Below, piece after piece: positions 9,684-18,489 of a DNA stretch of 64,000 bases. This DNA comes from Prostheceraeus crozeri (lineage: Eukaryota; Platyhelminthes; Polycladida; Euryleptidae). The translations under genes were made by a program, and so were the position numbers. Below the pieces are notes generated by a model. The model was given only the letters and a program-made list of their open reading frames with translations, did not search any database and was not told where the DNA came from. The stretch is taken from contig CAJQUW010011560.1 in NCBI GenBank assembly GCA_907163375.1, forward strand, positions 1 through 64,000, read 5' to 3'. How positions within the stretch are numbered: the first letter of the stretch is position 1; each line of letters starts with the position of its first letter.

Positions 9684-10067
9684 ATAAAAGTTAAGAATCT
9701 CAAATTTGTGATTATGATCATTTTCTTGCTCAAATCATGACCGCTCCTGGCGTTCTTACAATTTGCACTCAGATAAACACTCAATTGTAGAGAACATCTG
9801 CTTCCCGCATTTAAGAATAAAATGCATTTCAGTGTAAGGAGCTGTGTCCTCCAACTCAAACATTTGAAAGGAAACAATGTATGAAAGAACAAACAGCTGC
9901 TACTACTCTGTGAAACAATGACATTTTAATTGTACGTTAGGCGAGTTGTTTTAAATTCTTGTTAGTGCGTCAGCACACCCGTATGACGTTAAGATATCTG
10001 CCAGCTGTACTGTTTTCATTTATCTCTCTCGTCTGTCATTGTATCGTGTGCTGCGCTGTGATCAGTC
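9684..10067. other. Subterminal spacer of inner Polinton
   Basis: It starts with the second copy of the ~80-bp subterminal unit (to ~9745). After that it has no coding signal up to the first gene. It lacks the A/T leader motif seen before the structural genes. Confidence 0.5.
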
Positions 10068-10742
10068 ATGTCAACACAAGAAGTTATCGAAGAGCAGTCA
10101 AACATTATTGCTACGTTTCCGGAGTTATTTACAGAAATTTCAAAACGATATATTTCCAATGATAAGAAGGAAGAATATAACACTTTCATCATTGAACAAA
10201 TGGAGAAATTTCCGATTATTTTTGACCCTACATTTATTGATAAGGAAAGAAAACGGAGAAGAAAAGCAAAACGCTTACTCGTGAAAGAAAAGAAAGAAAG
10301 AGAAAGGGACGGAAAGATTGACGACCTTCATCATCAATTATCGACGTCTTTATCTACCCGATATGAATTTGTGGATTCCTTAGAAGACTTTGTTGAGCCT
10401 TCAGGAGATACTGCTGAAGCCATTGCAAATTTAAATACTCTTTATGTGATGGAGAAGAAAAATAACGTTATTAACATAATGATGAAAATCTACCTGGGAA
10501 AACACGCGAATTATTTACTGGAACTGTGTGAAAAGGATAAGGCATACTTTCAACATTTATTGCAAACTAATAACATTTCTTATTCAAGGACTGAAATTGC
10601 ATTTGCAATTAAATTAGGTAAGATGGCATCTATTTTTCCAAAGATTTGTAGACTAAATGTACCCTTACGTTTTTTGAAATCGAATTTATCATTGTTAGAA
10701 GATTGTCTTCGGAAATATGAAAGCTTTTGGAAAGAAGCTTAA
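10068..10742 (+). CDS. Basic helical protein of inner Polinton, function unknown
   Basis: 224 residues, apparently whole. An acidic, helix-rich start (MSTQEVIEEQSNI) is followed by a strongly basic run at residues 60-77 (KERKRRRKAKR ... KEKKERERD), a possible nuclear signal. The C-terminal domain has the pattern YSRTEIAFAIKLGKMASIFPK then LRFLKSNLSLLEDC. To my recollection similar C-terminal segments occur in unnamed proteins of other Polintons. It is first in the element and upstream of the protease on the same strand, and its upstream sequence is not of the structural-gene type. Function not recognised. Confidence 0.6.
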   Translation: MSTQEVIEEQSNIIATFPELFTEISKRYISNDKKEEYNTFIIEQMEKFPIIFDPTFIDKERKRRRKAKRLLVKEKKERERDGKIDDLHHQLSTSLSTRYEFVDSLEDFVEPSGDTAEAIANLNTLYVMEKKNNVINIMMKIYLGKHANYLLELCEKDKAYFQHLLQTNNISYSRTEIAFAIKLGKMASIFPKICRLNVPLRFLKSNLSLLEDCLRKYESFWKEA

Positions 10743-11374
10743 AAGAACTTAAAAGTAGTAGTAGCTGATTTTATTTTATTTTACTGGAGAACAAAAATTC
10801 CTTGTCCACGGTGTGGACATCAATATTTGTAGACTTGTGTGGTTGCATTTTTGTAAATATACATATTGAAATATCCATGTGTTGTTTTTAATTTCTCATT
10901 TACGGGAATATAATAGAAACATTGTATCTTTTATAAAAATGAGAAACATTAGAGACATTCTAAAAATATACAGCAAACAAAACCACATTAAATTTCGATT
11001 TAAATGAGATTGCTAAGCAATTGGGAGTAAAGAATTTTCACATATTGATGAGTAATGAATTACTATTGTTAAAAGATGAGCGAAACACCAACTCTATGTA
11101 GTTAAACACTAACACAATGCAACAATGTAACGTTTAAATTTAGATTAAATTAAATAATTTCAAAATCGAATAAGTAGTAAAGAAAGACATCATTAGAGAC
11201 CAGTTTTAAATCAATACCCCCCCCAAGTAGTAAGGAAAGTCATCATTATAAAAATGTTTTAAATCAATACCCCCTTCTGACTAAGTAGTAAGGAAAGACA
11301 TCATTAGAGAACAGTTTTAAATCAATACCCCCCCTGTCTTCTAGGGGTCCCTTAAGAAATTTTTTTATTATAAA
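10743..11374. repeat. Intergenic stretch with a partial copy of the protease start and a three-unit tandem repeat
   Basis: 10937-11085 closely resembles the first ~150 bp of the protease gene (AATTTCGATTTAAATGAGAT, then AAGAATTTTCACATATTGATG), so it is a truncated duplicate. About 11160-11340 holds three copies of a 55-60-bp unit (AAGTAGTAAGGAAAGACATC ... TTTTAAATCAATACCCCC). No other gene is seen. Confidence 0.75.
11358..11374 (+). promoter_or_regulatory. Structural-class leader motif before the protease
   Basis: AATTTTTTTATTATAAA abuts the ATG. Matching motifs sit at the same place before the integrase, pX-like, fibre-like, ATPase and penton-like genes. Confidence 0.6.
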
Positions 11375-11863
11375 ATGAGCAACATAAATGAGTTTTTGAA
11401 ATTATATGGAACACAGACAACAACGAATTTCGATTTAAATAAGATTGCTAATCGATTAGGAATAAAGAATTTTCACATATTGATGAGGGATGAATTACAA
11501 TTCCTAAAAAATAGGCCAACAGGAACCTTCAGTTCCCGGAATAAAGTTCCATCAATAACTGTAAATTTCATAACGAATCTTCACATTTCAGACCAAAACG
11601 GCGTACATTGGTCAGCAGGCGTTAAAAATCATCAGCAGAACTATTATTTTGATCGCCCGCAGGCTGAGAACTATTGGTTCGATTCATACGGTTTGCCCCC
11701 TACAAATGAAGTAAAAGAATTACTTGGAACGGGAACATACAATACGTTTCAAATTCAAACACCAGGCACTACCTATTGTGGACAATTATGTTTATACGTT
11801 TTGTACAAATTACAAAAAGGAGTACCATTTCTAGATATTATGTTAGAGTTAAACAATCTATAA
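11375..11863 (+). CDS. PRO: Adenain-like cysteine protease
   Basis: 162 residues, whole. The Polinton/adenovirus maturation protease fold (C5/C48-like) is supported by the histidine in NGVHWSAGV (about residue 77), the acidic partner in YWFDSYGLPP (~107) and the glutamine/cysteine pair in QTPGTTYCGQLCLYVL (~130-142). In adenoviruses this enzyme cleaves capsid and core precursors in the particle, so the natural substrates here would be the pVI-like and pX-like proteins on the opposite strand. It runs convergently with the integrase gene, with only about 35 bp between the stops. The start is fixed by the leader motif ending at 11374. Confidence 0.85.
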   Translation: MSNINEFLKLYGTQTTTNFDLNKIANRLGIKNFHILMRDELQFLKNRPTGTFSSRNKVPSITVNFITNLHISDQNGVHWSAGVKNHQQNYYFDRPQAENYWFDSYGLPPTNEVKELLGTGTYNTFQIQTPGTTYCGQLCLYVLYKLQKGVPFLDIMLELNNL

Positions 11864-11897
11864 CTCAAGCGAAGCTAGCTAAAGCGCCACCTAAAGG

Positions 11898-13280
11898 TTA
11901 AAGCTCTGTTTTCTGTAATTCATTTTGATAAAAACTGCCTCTGATATCCTCATTATCTAAATCTTTAATTTCATAAGTAATCGGATAACTTTGATTTATT
12001 TTGCAAACTTCAAATATTTCTTTAGTCCAATAGCCAACAAAGCCTTTTTCAAATTTGTTCTTATATTTAAATATTCTAACTCTATCTCCAATTTTAAATT
12101 TCGGCTTAAGTTTCTGCAAATTCGGATTACTCTCATTCGAATAATTATTCTCGAATATTTTCTTTCGTATTAAATCAGGGTCGTCAGAAGCATTCTTTGG
12201 GGTTTCTTCAATACCTGAATGAACTTTATTATTGTACTGCTCTACAATTCCTGGTAATATTTTTAACCATTTCTGATTTCCTTGCTGAGTAAATTTCTTG
12301 AAAATTTTATTTTTTAACGTCCGATTGAATCTTTCTATCACTACGGCCTTCCCAGCGTTTTCAGTTGAATAAACAATTTCAAATAGTGGCTGAACGTTTC
12401 TGTTATAAAATTCCGACCCTTTATCAACAAACAATTTTTTTGGCTTTCTATTACTTTCTTTAAAGATTTCTTCAAACGCATATTTAACTGATAGACCACT
12501 TTTATTTTTTAAAGGCTTTACCCAAGCGTATCGTGTATATAAATCTATAACGGTCAATGCGTATTTGTAGTCCCTTTCATTCGGCATATGAATAAGATCA
12601 GCACTCCAAATATCATCTTTATTAAATACTTTTACTTTTAATAAATATTTAGGCCTTCTGTATTCTTTATGAATTTCAGACGCGTAGGTTCGAGCGTTGC
12701 TCTCAGAGTTATTAGTTCGAGCGTTGCTCTCAGAGTTATTAGTTCGAGCGTTGCTCTCAGACAGCTTAGCTGTCGTTTCATTTAAACCCTGACCGAATAA
12801 TATTTTAGCTTGTAAAGCTTTCTTAACAAACATTCTTTCAATTTTTTCTCTAAATGTAGGATTCTGAATACTATCTAATTCTTGAATCATCTTCTTATCA
12901 GCTGCATGTCGAGAACTTAGATCATGATTTCGATAAGCTAAATCATGCCTGTAAGCTGCGGCATCTACTCTATTTATCGGTTCTTCACCTGGTTTCGGAT
13001 TATTATTCTCATCTAGTCTTATATCTAATCGAGTTCCTGGACCGGTATATGAATGACCAGGAAGATGTTTTTCTTTCGAATATTTACTCCAAATAAATCC
13101 AGGAAAGTTTTCTAATGTTTTTTGTATGTCACCACCGTAGGTAGTAGCCAAACTTTGTTTGTCGTCGTTACCTTCATAAATTTTACAATTTGAGTTTTTA
13201 TTTTTGTTTAATAGATAATTCAATAAATCTAAATTAGAAATTTTTAATTTAATTAAATTTTCGGAATTTTTAGTATTCAT
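11898..13280 (-). CDS. INT: Phospholipase A2-like domain fused to Polinton integrase
   Basis: About 460 residues from the ATG at 13280. The frame is open to 13337, but the leader motif lies directly before 13280. Residues ~70-115 form a parvovirus VP1-type PLA2 motif: YTGPGTRLD calcium loop and DAAAYRHDLAY active-site HD. A linker of three near-identical 9-residue units (SESNARTNN) follows. Then comes an RVE integrase core with catalytic acids in WSADLIH, FVDKGSEFY and IERFNRTL, and a C-terminal chromatin-binding-like region (KIGDRVRIFKY ... GYWTKEIFEV). PLA2 domains in viruses help particles leave endosomes. Integrases insert the element with 6-bp duplications. One polypeptide carrying both is unusual. 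Confidence 0.85.
   Translation of the reverse strand: MNTKNSENLIKLKISNLDLLNYLLNKNKNSNCKIYEGNDDKQSLATTYGGDIQKTLENFPGFIWSKYSKEKHLPGHSYTGPGTRLDIRLDENNNPKPGEEPINRVDAAAYRHDLAYRNHDLSSRHAADKKMIQELDSIQNPTFREKIERMFVKKALQAKILFGQGLNETTAKLSESNARTNNSESNARTNNSESNARTYASEIHKEYRRPKYLLKVKVFNKDDIWSADLIHMPNERDYKYALTVIDLYTRYAWVKPLKNKSGLSVKYAFEEIFKESNRKPKKLFVDKGSEFYNRNVQPLFEIVYSTENAGKAVVIERFNRTLKNKIFKKFTQQGNQKWLKILPGIVEQYNNKVHSGIEETPKNASDDPDLIRKKIFENNYSNESNPNLQKLKPKFKIGDRVRIFKYKNKFEKGFVGYWTKEIFEVCKINQSYPITYEIKDLDNEDIRGSFYQNELQKTEL
12688..12760 (-). repeat. Tandem 27-bp hairpin repeats at the PLA2-integrase joint
   Basis: Units start at 12688, 12715 and 12742 (the last partial). Each holds GAGCGTTGCTC, a 4-bp-stem hairpin, and each encodes SESNARTNN on the minus strand. 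Another hairpin, ACAGCTTAGCTGT, follows at 12761-12773. Confidence 0.9.
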
Positions 13281-13299
13281 TTTAAAAGATAAAAAAATT
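13281..13299 (-). promoter_or_regulatory. Structural-class leader motif before PLA2-integrase
   Basis: On the minus strand AATTTTTTTATCTTTTAAA abuts the ATG at 13280. This decides the start over the upstream in-frame codon at 13337. Confidence 0.55.
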
Positions 13300-13351
13300 A
13301 AGAAGATAAAAAAAAATGTTTTACCGAAAAGAACCAAAGGTCCTGAGGTTA

Positions 13352-13837
13352 TTACCGAATCATACTAGGACTTAGATATATTCCAGAACCATCTTTAGTT
13401 TCTTTAATTTCAATTAAATCATCAACATTGTGGAGAATATTTTTAAGAACTCGTTTTCCTTCATCAACTAATTTTAATTTACTAATAAAATTATCTACTA
13501 TTCCTTCTCCCCTAGCAACTTTCTCTAACTCTCTGTTATGACGTTTTTGTTCTTCTAATGCTGCCTTCTCTGATTTATTTTTATTTACTGCTTGGACAAT
13601 ACCAGCTGTCCCACCTGCAACACTTCCTGCAGCTGCTATGCCACCTATTATTAGTGGAATTAATGGGAGAATCCCGCCATTCTTTTCTTCTTGTAATTGA
13701 ATATTCTCTATCATTGGTTTATTTATATAATACTTTTTTTTGTTAATCGTAATAGTTTTAGGGGTATTTTTGTCAACAATATTACGTAATTTTAATTCAA
13801 CAGTTTTATTATTAATATTACTTTTCGCTTGCGACAT
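13352..13837 (-). CDS. Adenovirus pX/mu-like core protein
   Basis: 161 residues, whole. The hallmark is GGILPLIPLIIGG followed by an alanine/glycine-rich hydrophobic stretch (residues ~55-85), matching the GGFLPxLIPIIAAAIGA pattern of adenovirus pX/mu. A basic amphipathic helix (KNKSEKAALEEQKRHNRE) follows. In adenovirus this protein condenses DNA and is cleaved by the protease; in Polintons the family probably acts in the virion core or on membranes. It lies between integrase and major capsid protein, transcribed with them. The leader motif at 13838-13853 abuts the ATG. Confidence 0.65.
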   Translation of the reverse strand: MSQAKSNINNKTVELKLRNIVDKNTPKTITINKKKYYINKPMIENIQLQEEKNGGILPLIPLIIGGIAAAGSVAGGTAGIVQAVNKNKSEKAALEEQKRHNRELEKVARGEGIVDNFISKLKLVDEGKRVLKNILHNVDDLIEIKETKDGSGIYLSPSMIR

Positions 13838-13853
13838 TTTTAATAAAAAAATT
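13838..13853 (-). promoter_or_regulatory. Structural-class leader motif before pX-like gene
   Basis: On the minus strand AATTTTTTTATTAAAA abuts the ATG. A duplicated ~60-bp block with AACTAGAATAGATT lies upstream (13855-13975). Confidence 0.6.
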
Positions 13854-13974
13854 TAAGTCAAGAATTTAAAGTTATCAAAAAATTTAAATCTATTCTAGTT
13901 ATGAAAAATTTTTAGTTAAGAATTTTTAAGTTAACAAAAATTTTAATCTATTCTAGTTATGAAAAAAATTTTAA

Positions 13975-15309
13975 TTAACCTATCCTAACCATCTTTCCAT
14001 TAAGAATTTCAATAGAATATTTTGCATCTTCTAGCAATAAACCATAAGCCATCAATGAAGTTGTGGAATCTTTCTTTTCAATATTAATTGTTACATCACA
14101 ACCATTTTTAATTATATCTTCAGATTGTGCACTTAAATCGAAACAGAAAATTGGATATAAATGTCTCCAATCTCCAGGAGTTAATTGTGGTTCAACTCCA
14201 AATTCTATACAAAGATTTCTATAAGAATCATATCCTTCCATAAATTGATTATTGGTATCATCGAATCTTAATGGATCAATTGGATATCGAGTTTGATTTA
14301 ATGAAACTTGTAAACTTCGAATTGTATTAATATGAAAAATATTATTGTTCTTATCAAAACTTGGAGAATTATTTCTTTGAAAAGTTAGTAATAAATATCT
14401 TGGAGTATTCGCAGTTCTAGTAAAATGCCAGTTAAATCTTTGCTCGGAAAAAGTTACTGAACTAGCAGTTCTCTTTAGAAAATTAACTGGAATTGGTTTG
14501 TTAGTATTTAATCTTTTTGCAATAGCTGTTTCAACCTCTAAACTAGGAGTAATATGCGTAATCCACCATTCAAGTCTATCAATTTTTAAATATGCTTTTT
14601 TTCCAGTTTTGCAAAAAAAGATTAATTCATTATTTGCCGTACGATGAATTATTAATTTAAATTTTAATTGATATGATATTTTATCATAATCTAAATATCC
14701 GAATAATGGAGACAATGACCAATTTACTGTCTGTTTACTTTTCTTGTTAAATTCACGTCTTTCTTTATATGCATAATTATTTGTTTTATTTAACTGTTTT
14801 GCAATATTTTCTACATCTTTCGCAATTCCTGCGGCATCTGTTCCAGCGTGAGTTAAATCATCAACAATTATACCATCATTAGTATCAGGAAACCAACCTT
14901 CGATTTCATACTTTTTATTATTTTCACCAATTGTTACAAATCTAAGCATTGTATCAATTACACCTGGGGAATCACTTATTGTTTCTATATTTTGAGTTGC
15001 AACATCTAAACGCATTTGTGTAAATAAACTTGGGAAAAAATTATTCTCTAGTGTAATATTATCGGTATCTGGTAATGGTGTTGTAAAATTAGCATCACTA
15101 TATAAAGAATATTCACAGTGTAAAAATGAATCAGGTAAATATAAATAGCTCTGCTGATTATCAACTTCAAAAATTAAATCTCCTCCAGTATTTACTCTAC
15201 TGGAAGATCCGGGATTCATAGCAATTCTTATATAGTCATTCTTTTTTTGATTATAACTGACGAACGGAGGATCGTCTAATCTAAATTTATTTTCGATAAG
15301 CGAAGACAT
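13975..15309 (-). CDS. MCP: Major capsid protein, double jelly roll
   Basis: 444 residues, apparently whole. Polinton/adintovirus hexon-like features: an N-terminal segment with VNTGGDLIFEVDNQQSYLY, the strand region NFFPSLFTQMRLDV, and the C-terminal signature LTPGDWRHLYPIFCFDLS followed by GCDVTINIEKK and a final ILNGKMVRI. Trimers of such proteins tile icosahedral capsids of about T=25 in the wider adenovirus-like lineage. It is flanked by the pVI-like and pX-like genes on the same strand. The upstream A/T leader (15310-15326) is a weaker match to the shared motif. Confidence 0.85.
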   Translation of the reverse strand: MSSLIENKFRLDDPPFVSYNQKKNDYIRIAMNPGSSSRVNTGGDLIFEVDNQQSYLYLPDSFLHCEYSLYSDANFTTPLPDTDNITLENNFFPSLFTQMRLDVATQNIETISDSPGVIDTMLRFVTIGENNKKYEIEGWFPDTNDGIIVDDLTHAGTDAAGIAKDVENIAKQLNKTNNYAYKERREFNKKSKQTVNWSLSPLFGYLDYDKISYQLKFKLIIHRTANNELIFFCKTGKKAYLKIDRLEWWITHITPSLEVETAIAKRLNTNKPIPVNFLKRTASSVTFSEQRFNWHFTRTANTPRYLLLTFQRNNSPSFDKNNNIFHINTIRSLQVSLNQTRYPIDPLRFDDTNNQFMEGYDSYRNLCIEFGVEPQLTPGDWRHLYPIFCFDLSAQSEDIIKNGCDVTINIEKKDSTTSLMAYGLLLEDAKYSIEILNGKMVRIG

Positions 15310-15342
15310 TTTTGTAAAAAATAATTTGACTTTTTGTTTTTC

Positions 15343-15966
15343 TCACAGATAGAAAAAAATTTTACTAAAAAAATTACTAAAAAATTTTACTAAAATATAA
15401 TTTTTAGAATTTTGCAGACCAGCTCCGCTACAGCTTTGCTGGTTAGACCGAAGGTTGCTGCTGACGCCATTACCTCTTATTTCTTCAATTGTTTTTTCAT
15501 TATTTTTATTTTCATTATGTTTACTATTAGACGGAGCTCCGCTCCTCAAGGTTTCACCCTCCACAGCTATGTTAGCAATTTTGTTTTTTGTTTCCTCAGA
15601 AAGTTTTTTTAAATTTTTTAGTTCTTCAGAATCATTCCTAAGTTTACGAATAGCTTCTAGTTGTTTTAATTCGTTTTGTGATTTAACAGCATTTGATATT
15701 GCACTAGCTGTACTACCTATAGCAGCTGCTCCTTTTGCAGCAGATGTAATCAAATCTTTATTATTTTTAATTAAGTTAACGATACTCCCAATACCAGAAA
15801 AGATGCCATCCCCTTCTTTTTGGACGGCACCTGCGGTGCCTAGGAACTTTTGTGTTCCGACAGTTTCTACACTATCATAATGGTACACAGGTTTCTGAGA
15901 TGGTTCATGAGCAATTTTATTATTTGATGCAAAATGTTTAAGATTGTGTTTATAAATTATAGGCAT
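15343..15966 (-). CDS. pVI-like minor capsid/membrane-active protein
   Basis: 207 residues. A short N-terminal region is followed by GDGIFSGIGSIVNLI, an amphipathic helix of the kind adenovirus pVI uses to disrupt membranes, and an alanine-rich helix (AAKGAAAIGSTASAIS). A charged coiled-coil (~105-140) and a low-complexity end follow. GC hairpins inside the coding DNA at 15826-15840 (GGCACCTGCGGTGCC), 15533-15545 (GGAGCTCCGCTCC) and ~15418-15445 supply parts of the protein (LGTAGAV, RSGAPS). The pVI assignment rests on position and helix pattern, not on close identity. Confidence 0.5.
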   Translation of the reverse strand: MPIIYKHNLKHFASNNKIAHEPSQKPVYHYDSVETVGTQKFLGTAGAVQKEGDGIFSGIGSIVNLIKNNKDLITSAAKGAAAIGSTASAISNAVKSQNELKQLEAIRKLRNDSEELKNLKKLSEETKNKIANIAVEGETLRSGAPSNSKHNENKNNEKTIEEIRGNGVSSNLRSNQQSCSGAGLQNSKNYILVKFFSNFFSKIFFYL

Positions 15967-16031
15967 TTTTTAGGATTAAATTTGACTTTTGGGAAAAAAT
16001 ATTTACGTTAATATTTACGTTAATATTTACG

Positions 16032-16919
16032 CTAAGATTTACGTTTGTGAATGGACAACAACTTCGAGATAACTTTATTAATTGCCTGTTGCACTTTATC
16101 TATTGCGTCAAGCAGCGTGTGATGTACTTTAATTTCTTTTCTATTAACTTGCATTTTCTGCTGATTAATCTTCAACGCCGTTTTAAGAGCATTTAACTTA
16201 ATTTTAAGAACATCTAATTGTCTTTTAACAGAATCTAACTGTTCTTTATTTTCTTTAGAGTTTTCTTGTAAATTTTTCTTTAATTCATTTTCTAAATTGA
16301 TTTTAAGATTTTTCATTTTATCAACTTTTTCATTAAGTGAGTTTACTTCATTTTTTATTCTATTCATCTTTTTCATTTGTTGAGTAATTTTAGAACTTAA
16401 TTCATCAACACTTTTTTGGAATGTAGTTTGTAACTGCTTTAAATTTTTTTTAATTCTTTCAGGAAGTTTTTCTATTTCATCTTCTAATTGTTCTTTTAAC
16501 ATTTTTATCTGATGTTTATTTTTAATGACTGCAGATTTTAACTTTATAGAAAGTAATATTAAAATTTTTGATTGTTCTGAAATCTTTTTAAAAAGTTTTG
16601 CTATATCTGCTTCTAGCTCTCTATCCTTTTTATCAAGTTTTAATAATTTTTCGTTTAATGATTTGTCATTAAGTTTTAGCAACTTAAATTCATTCATCAG
16701 TGGAACCAAAACATCGTTTATATATTTTTCCTTTAAATCATTGATTTGTGTATAAACATATTGTTTATTTGTTAACTCTGTATTTTGTTGTGGAAGAATA
16801 GAAAGATGCAATGGACCAGATAAAACGTCTCCAGTTTTCATAATATAATTTTCTATCTCTATTTCTAATTCACGATTATTCGGGATATATGCGCCTCCAC
16901 CAACATTTGGTAACATCAT
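16032..16919 (-). CDS. Fibre-like coiled-coil protein
   Basis: 295 residues, whole. The N-terminal segment YIMKTGDVLSGPLHLSILPQ then NKQYVYTQI resembles the GDxMxGPLxL ... KQYVD unit found at the base of phage tail fibres and trimeric spikes. From residue ~50 onward it is nearly all heptad-patterned coiled coil rich in K, E, L and N. No globular knob is evident. It is likely a trimeric vertex fibre or spike (inference). It is divergent from the clamp-like gene across an A/T repeat promoter region. Confidence 0.6.
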   Translation of the reverse strand: MMLPNVGGGAYIPNNRELEIEIENYIMKTGDVLSGPLHLSILPQQNTELTNKQYVYTQINDLKEKYINDVLVPLMNEFKLLKLNDKSLNEKLLKLDKKDRELEADIAKLFKKISEQSKILILLSIKLKSAVIKNKHQIKMLKEQLEDEIEKLPERIKKNLKQLQTTFQKSVDELSSKITQQMKKMNRIKNEVNSLNEKVDKMKNLKINLENELKKNLQENSKENKEQLDSVKRQLDVLKIKLNALKTALKINQQKMQVNRKEIKVHHTLLDAIDKVQQAINKVISKLLSIHKRKS

Positions 16920-16938
16920 TTTTTAACAATAAAAAAAT
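16920..16938 (-). promoter_or_regulatory. Structural-class leader motif before fibre-like gene
   Basis: On the minus strand ATTTTTTTATTGTTAAAAA abuts the ATG. Confidence 0.55.
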
Positions 16939-17020
16939 AAAATTTTTTCTAATAAAAATAAAAAATAAAATTTTTTCTAATAAAAATAAAAAATAAAATT
17001 TTTCTAATAAAAATAAAAAA
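16935..17020 (+). repeat. Three A/T units in the divergent promoter region
   Basis: Units of about 28-33 bp built from AATAAAATTTTTTCTAATAA lie between the fibre-like and clamp-like starts. The last TTTCTAATAAAAATAAAAAA directly precedes the ATG at 17021, and a similar TCTAAAAAAATAAAAAAA precedes PolB at 18490. This suggests a promoter class for replication genes. Confidence 0.55.
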
Positions 17021-18318
17021 ATGGAAAAACCAAATTTAGAAAAATTATATTCGTCCGCATCATCCTGTTCTTCTTATTCGACGAGATCAACGGGATTTCA
17101 AAATAAATGTTTTGATAATAATAATAATAATAATCCATGTATAGATGTTAATATTTTATTTCAATTACAAGCCGAAATATTTAGAGAACAGACTAAAGGT
17201 TTACCTTCTATAGAAACTAATTATTGTTTATTTCCGGGGATCCATTTATTAAATTTATGGAGATTGTAAGTAAATATAATGATGTAGCTTATGTTGAATT
17301 AAATAAAGAAAATATGGTTATAATAGGTCATAATAATGTTTATGGATTTATTAGAGCAGTGTTACCAATTAGTAATACTGATTGGATAGAAACTAAAATT
17401 ATTAATTATATCAATATTAAAGAATTAGTTAAAAAATTAAAATCTTTTTCGAAAGAAAAAATTAGATTATTTGTTGACGATCAAAATCAATATAACATTC
17501 ACATAGAGAGTAAAAAACATAATGAAGAATTATTATGTCAAGTTTATTATAGAGACACAATTTATAAACAAGAAACATTAGAAATGCCGCAAAGATATGA
17601 TGATGATACGTACATAGGATTATATTCCAACTTAAATATTAATTTATTAAAATCTTATATAAATGGTTTAGCTCAACAAGAGAAAATTTATATGTGGTCA
17701 ACACCTTATACTATTAACAATGACCATAATCATATTCATAATAAACGAACCGAAGGTTCTAGGGCTTTGCCCGATCTTAAAGAATCTTATGATAATATAG
17801 ATGATGATTCTGAAACATCTGAAAAAGGTGTAAATGGTAAAAAAGATTATAAAAATATTAGTAATTATAAAAATTTATCTAAATTTCATTTTCTTACAAT
17901 TGAAAATAATAATGATGGTATAGTTGAAGATACTGTTAGACAACTATGTGTCGGGTCTACAAAATTTAAATTAGGATTTACATCTAATCAATTTAAAATT
18001 TTATCATCTTTAACAAAAACTAAAAGTGATTCAGATTATGGTGGTGTTATTAAATTTTCCAAAAGAGATCAAAGACCAATATTTTTCTCTATTATATTAT
18101 TAACAGATAAAAGATGTAATTTAGAATTAGATATTCCAATAAGAGAATGGCATCCTATCATGGAAGGGCATCCTATACCAAAAAGTGTAATTTATGATGA
18201 TGAAGAAACAATTTATGATGATGATGAAGAAACAATTTATGATGATGATGATGAATCAATAGTTAGTGAAAAAAAATTTAAATTATCTTTTGATAAAACA
18301 TTATATGATGAAACTTAA
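17021..18318 (+). pseudogene. Sliding-clamp (PCNA)-like protein
   Basis: It lies directly upstream of PolB on the same strand. An asparagine-rich leader precedes a segment with the PCNA order of elements: VAYVELNKENMVIIGHNN (strand pair), then YINIKELVKKLKSF, then KIRLFVDDQNQYNIHI. Much later come FKLGFTSNQFKILSSLTK and a final IKFSKRDQRPIFFSI hairpin, as at the end of clamp domains. The tail has an acidic repeat, IYDDDEET, three times (18190-18260). A GC hairpin unit at 17746-17775 encodes TEGSRALPD. The clamp role (tethering the polymerase) is inferred from layout and position. Broken, about one break. Confidence 0.45.
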
Positions 18319-18489
18319 TAAGATAAAACTTAATATGATAAAACTTAATGTGATAAAGAAAAAAATAACTAAAGAACGTGAAATATATAATAATATAAAA
18401 TAACACTCAAGTCCTTGATATTGAATGTTTATATCTAAAATTAAAACACAAATTTTTTTCTTAAATTTTCTCTAAAAAAATAAAAAAAA

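Noticed and set aside
13281-13337. Upstream start giving a hydrophobic leader on the PLA2-integrase
   Set aside because: It is not supported: the leader motif shared with other structural genes sits directly before the later ATG at 13280.
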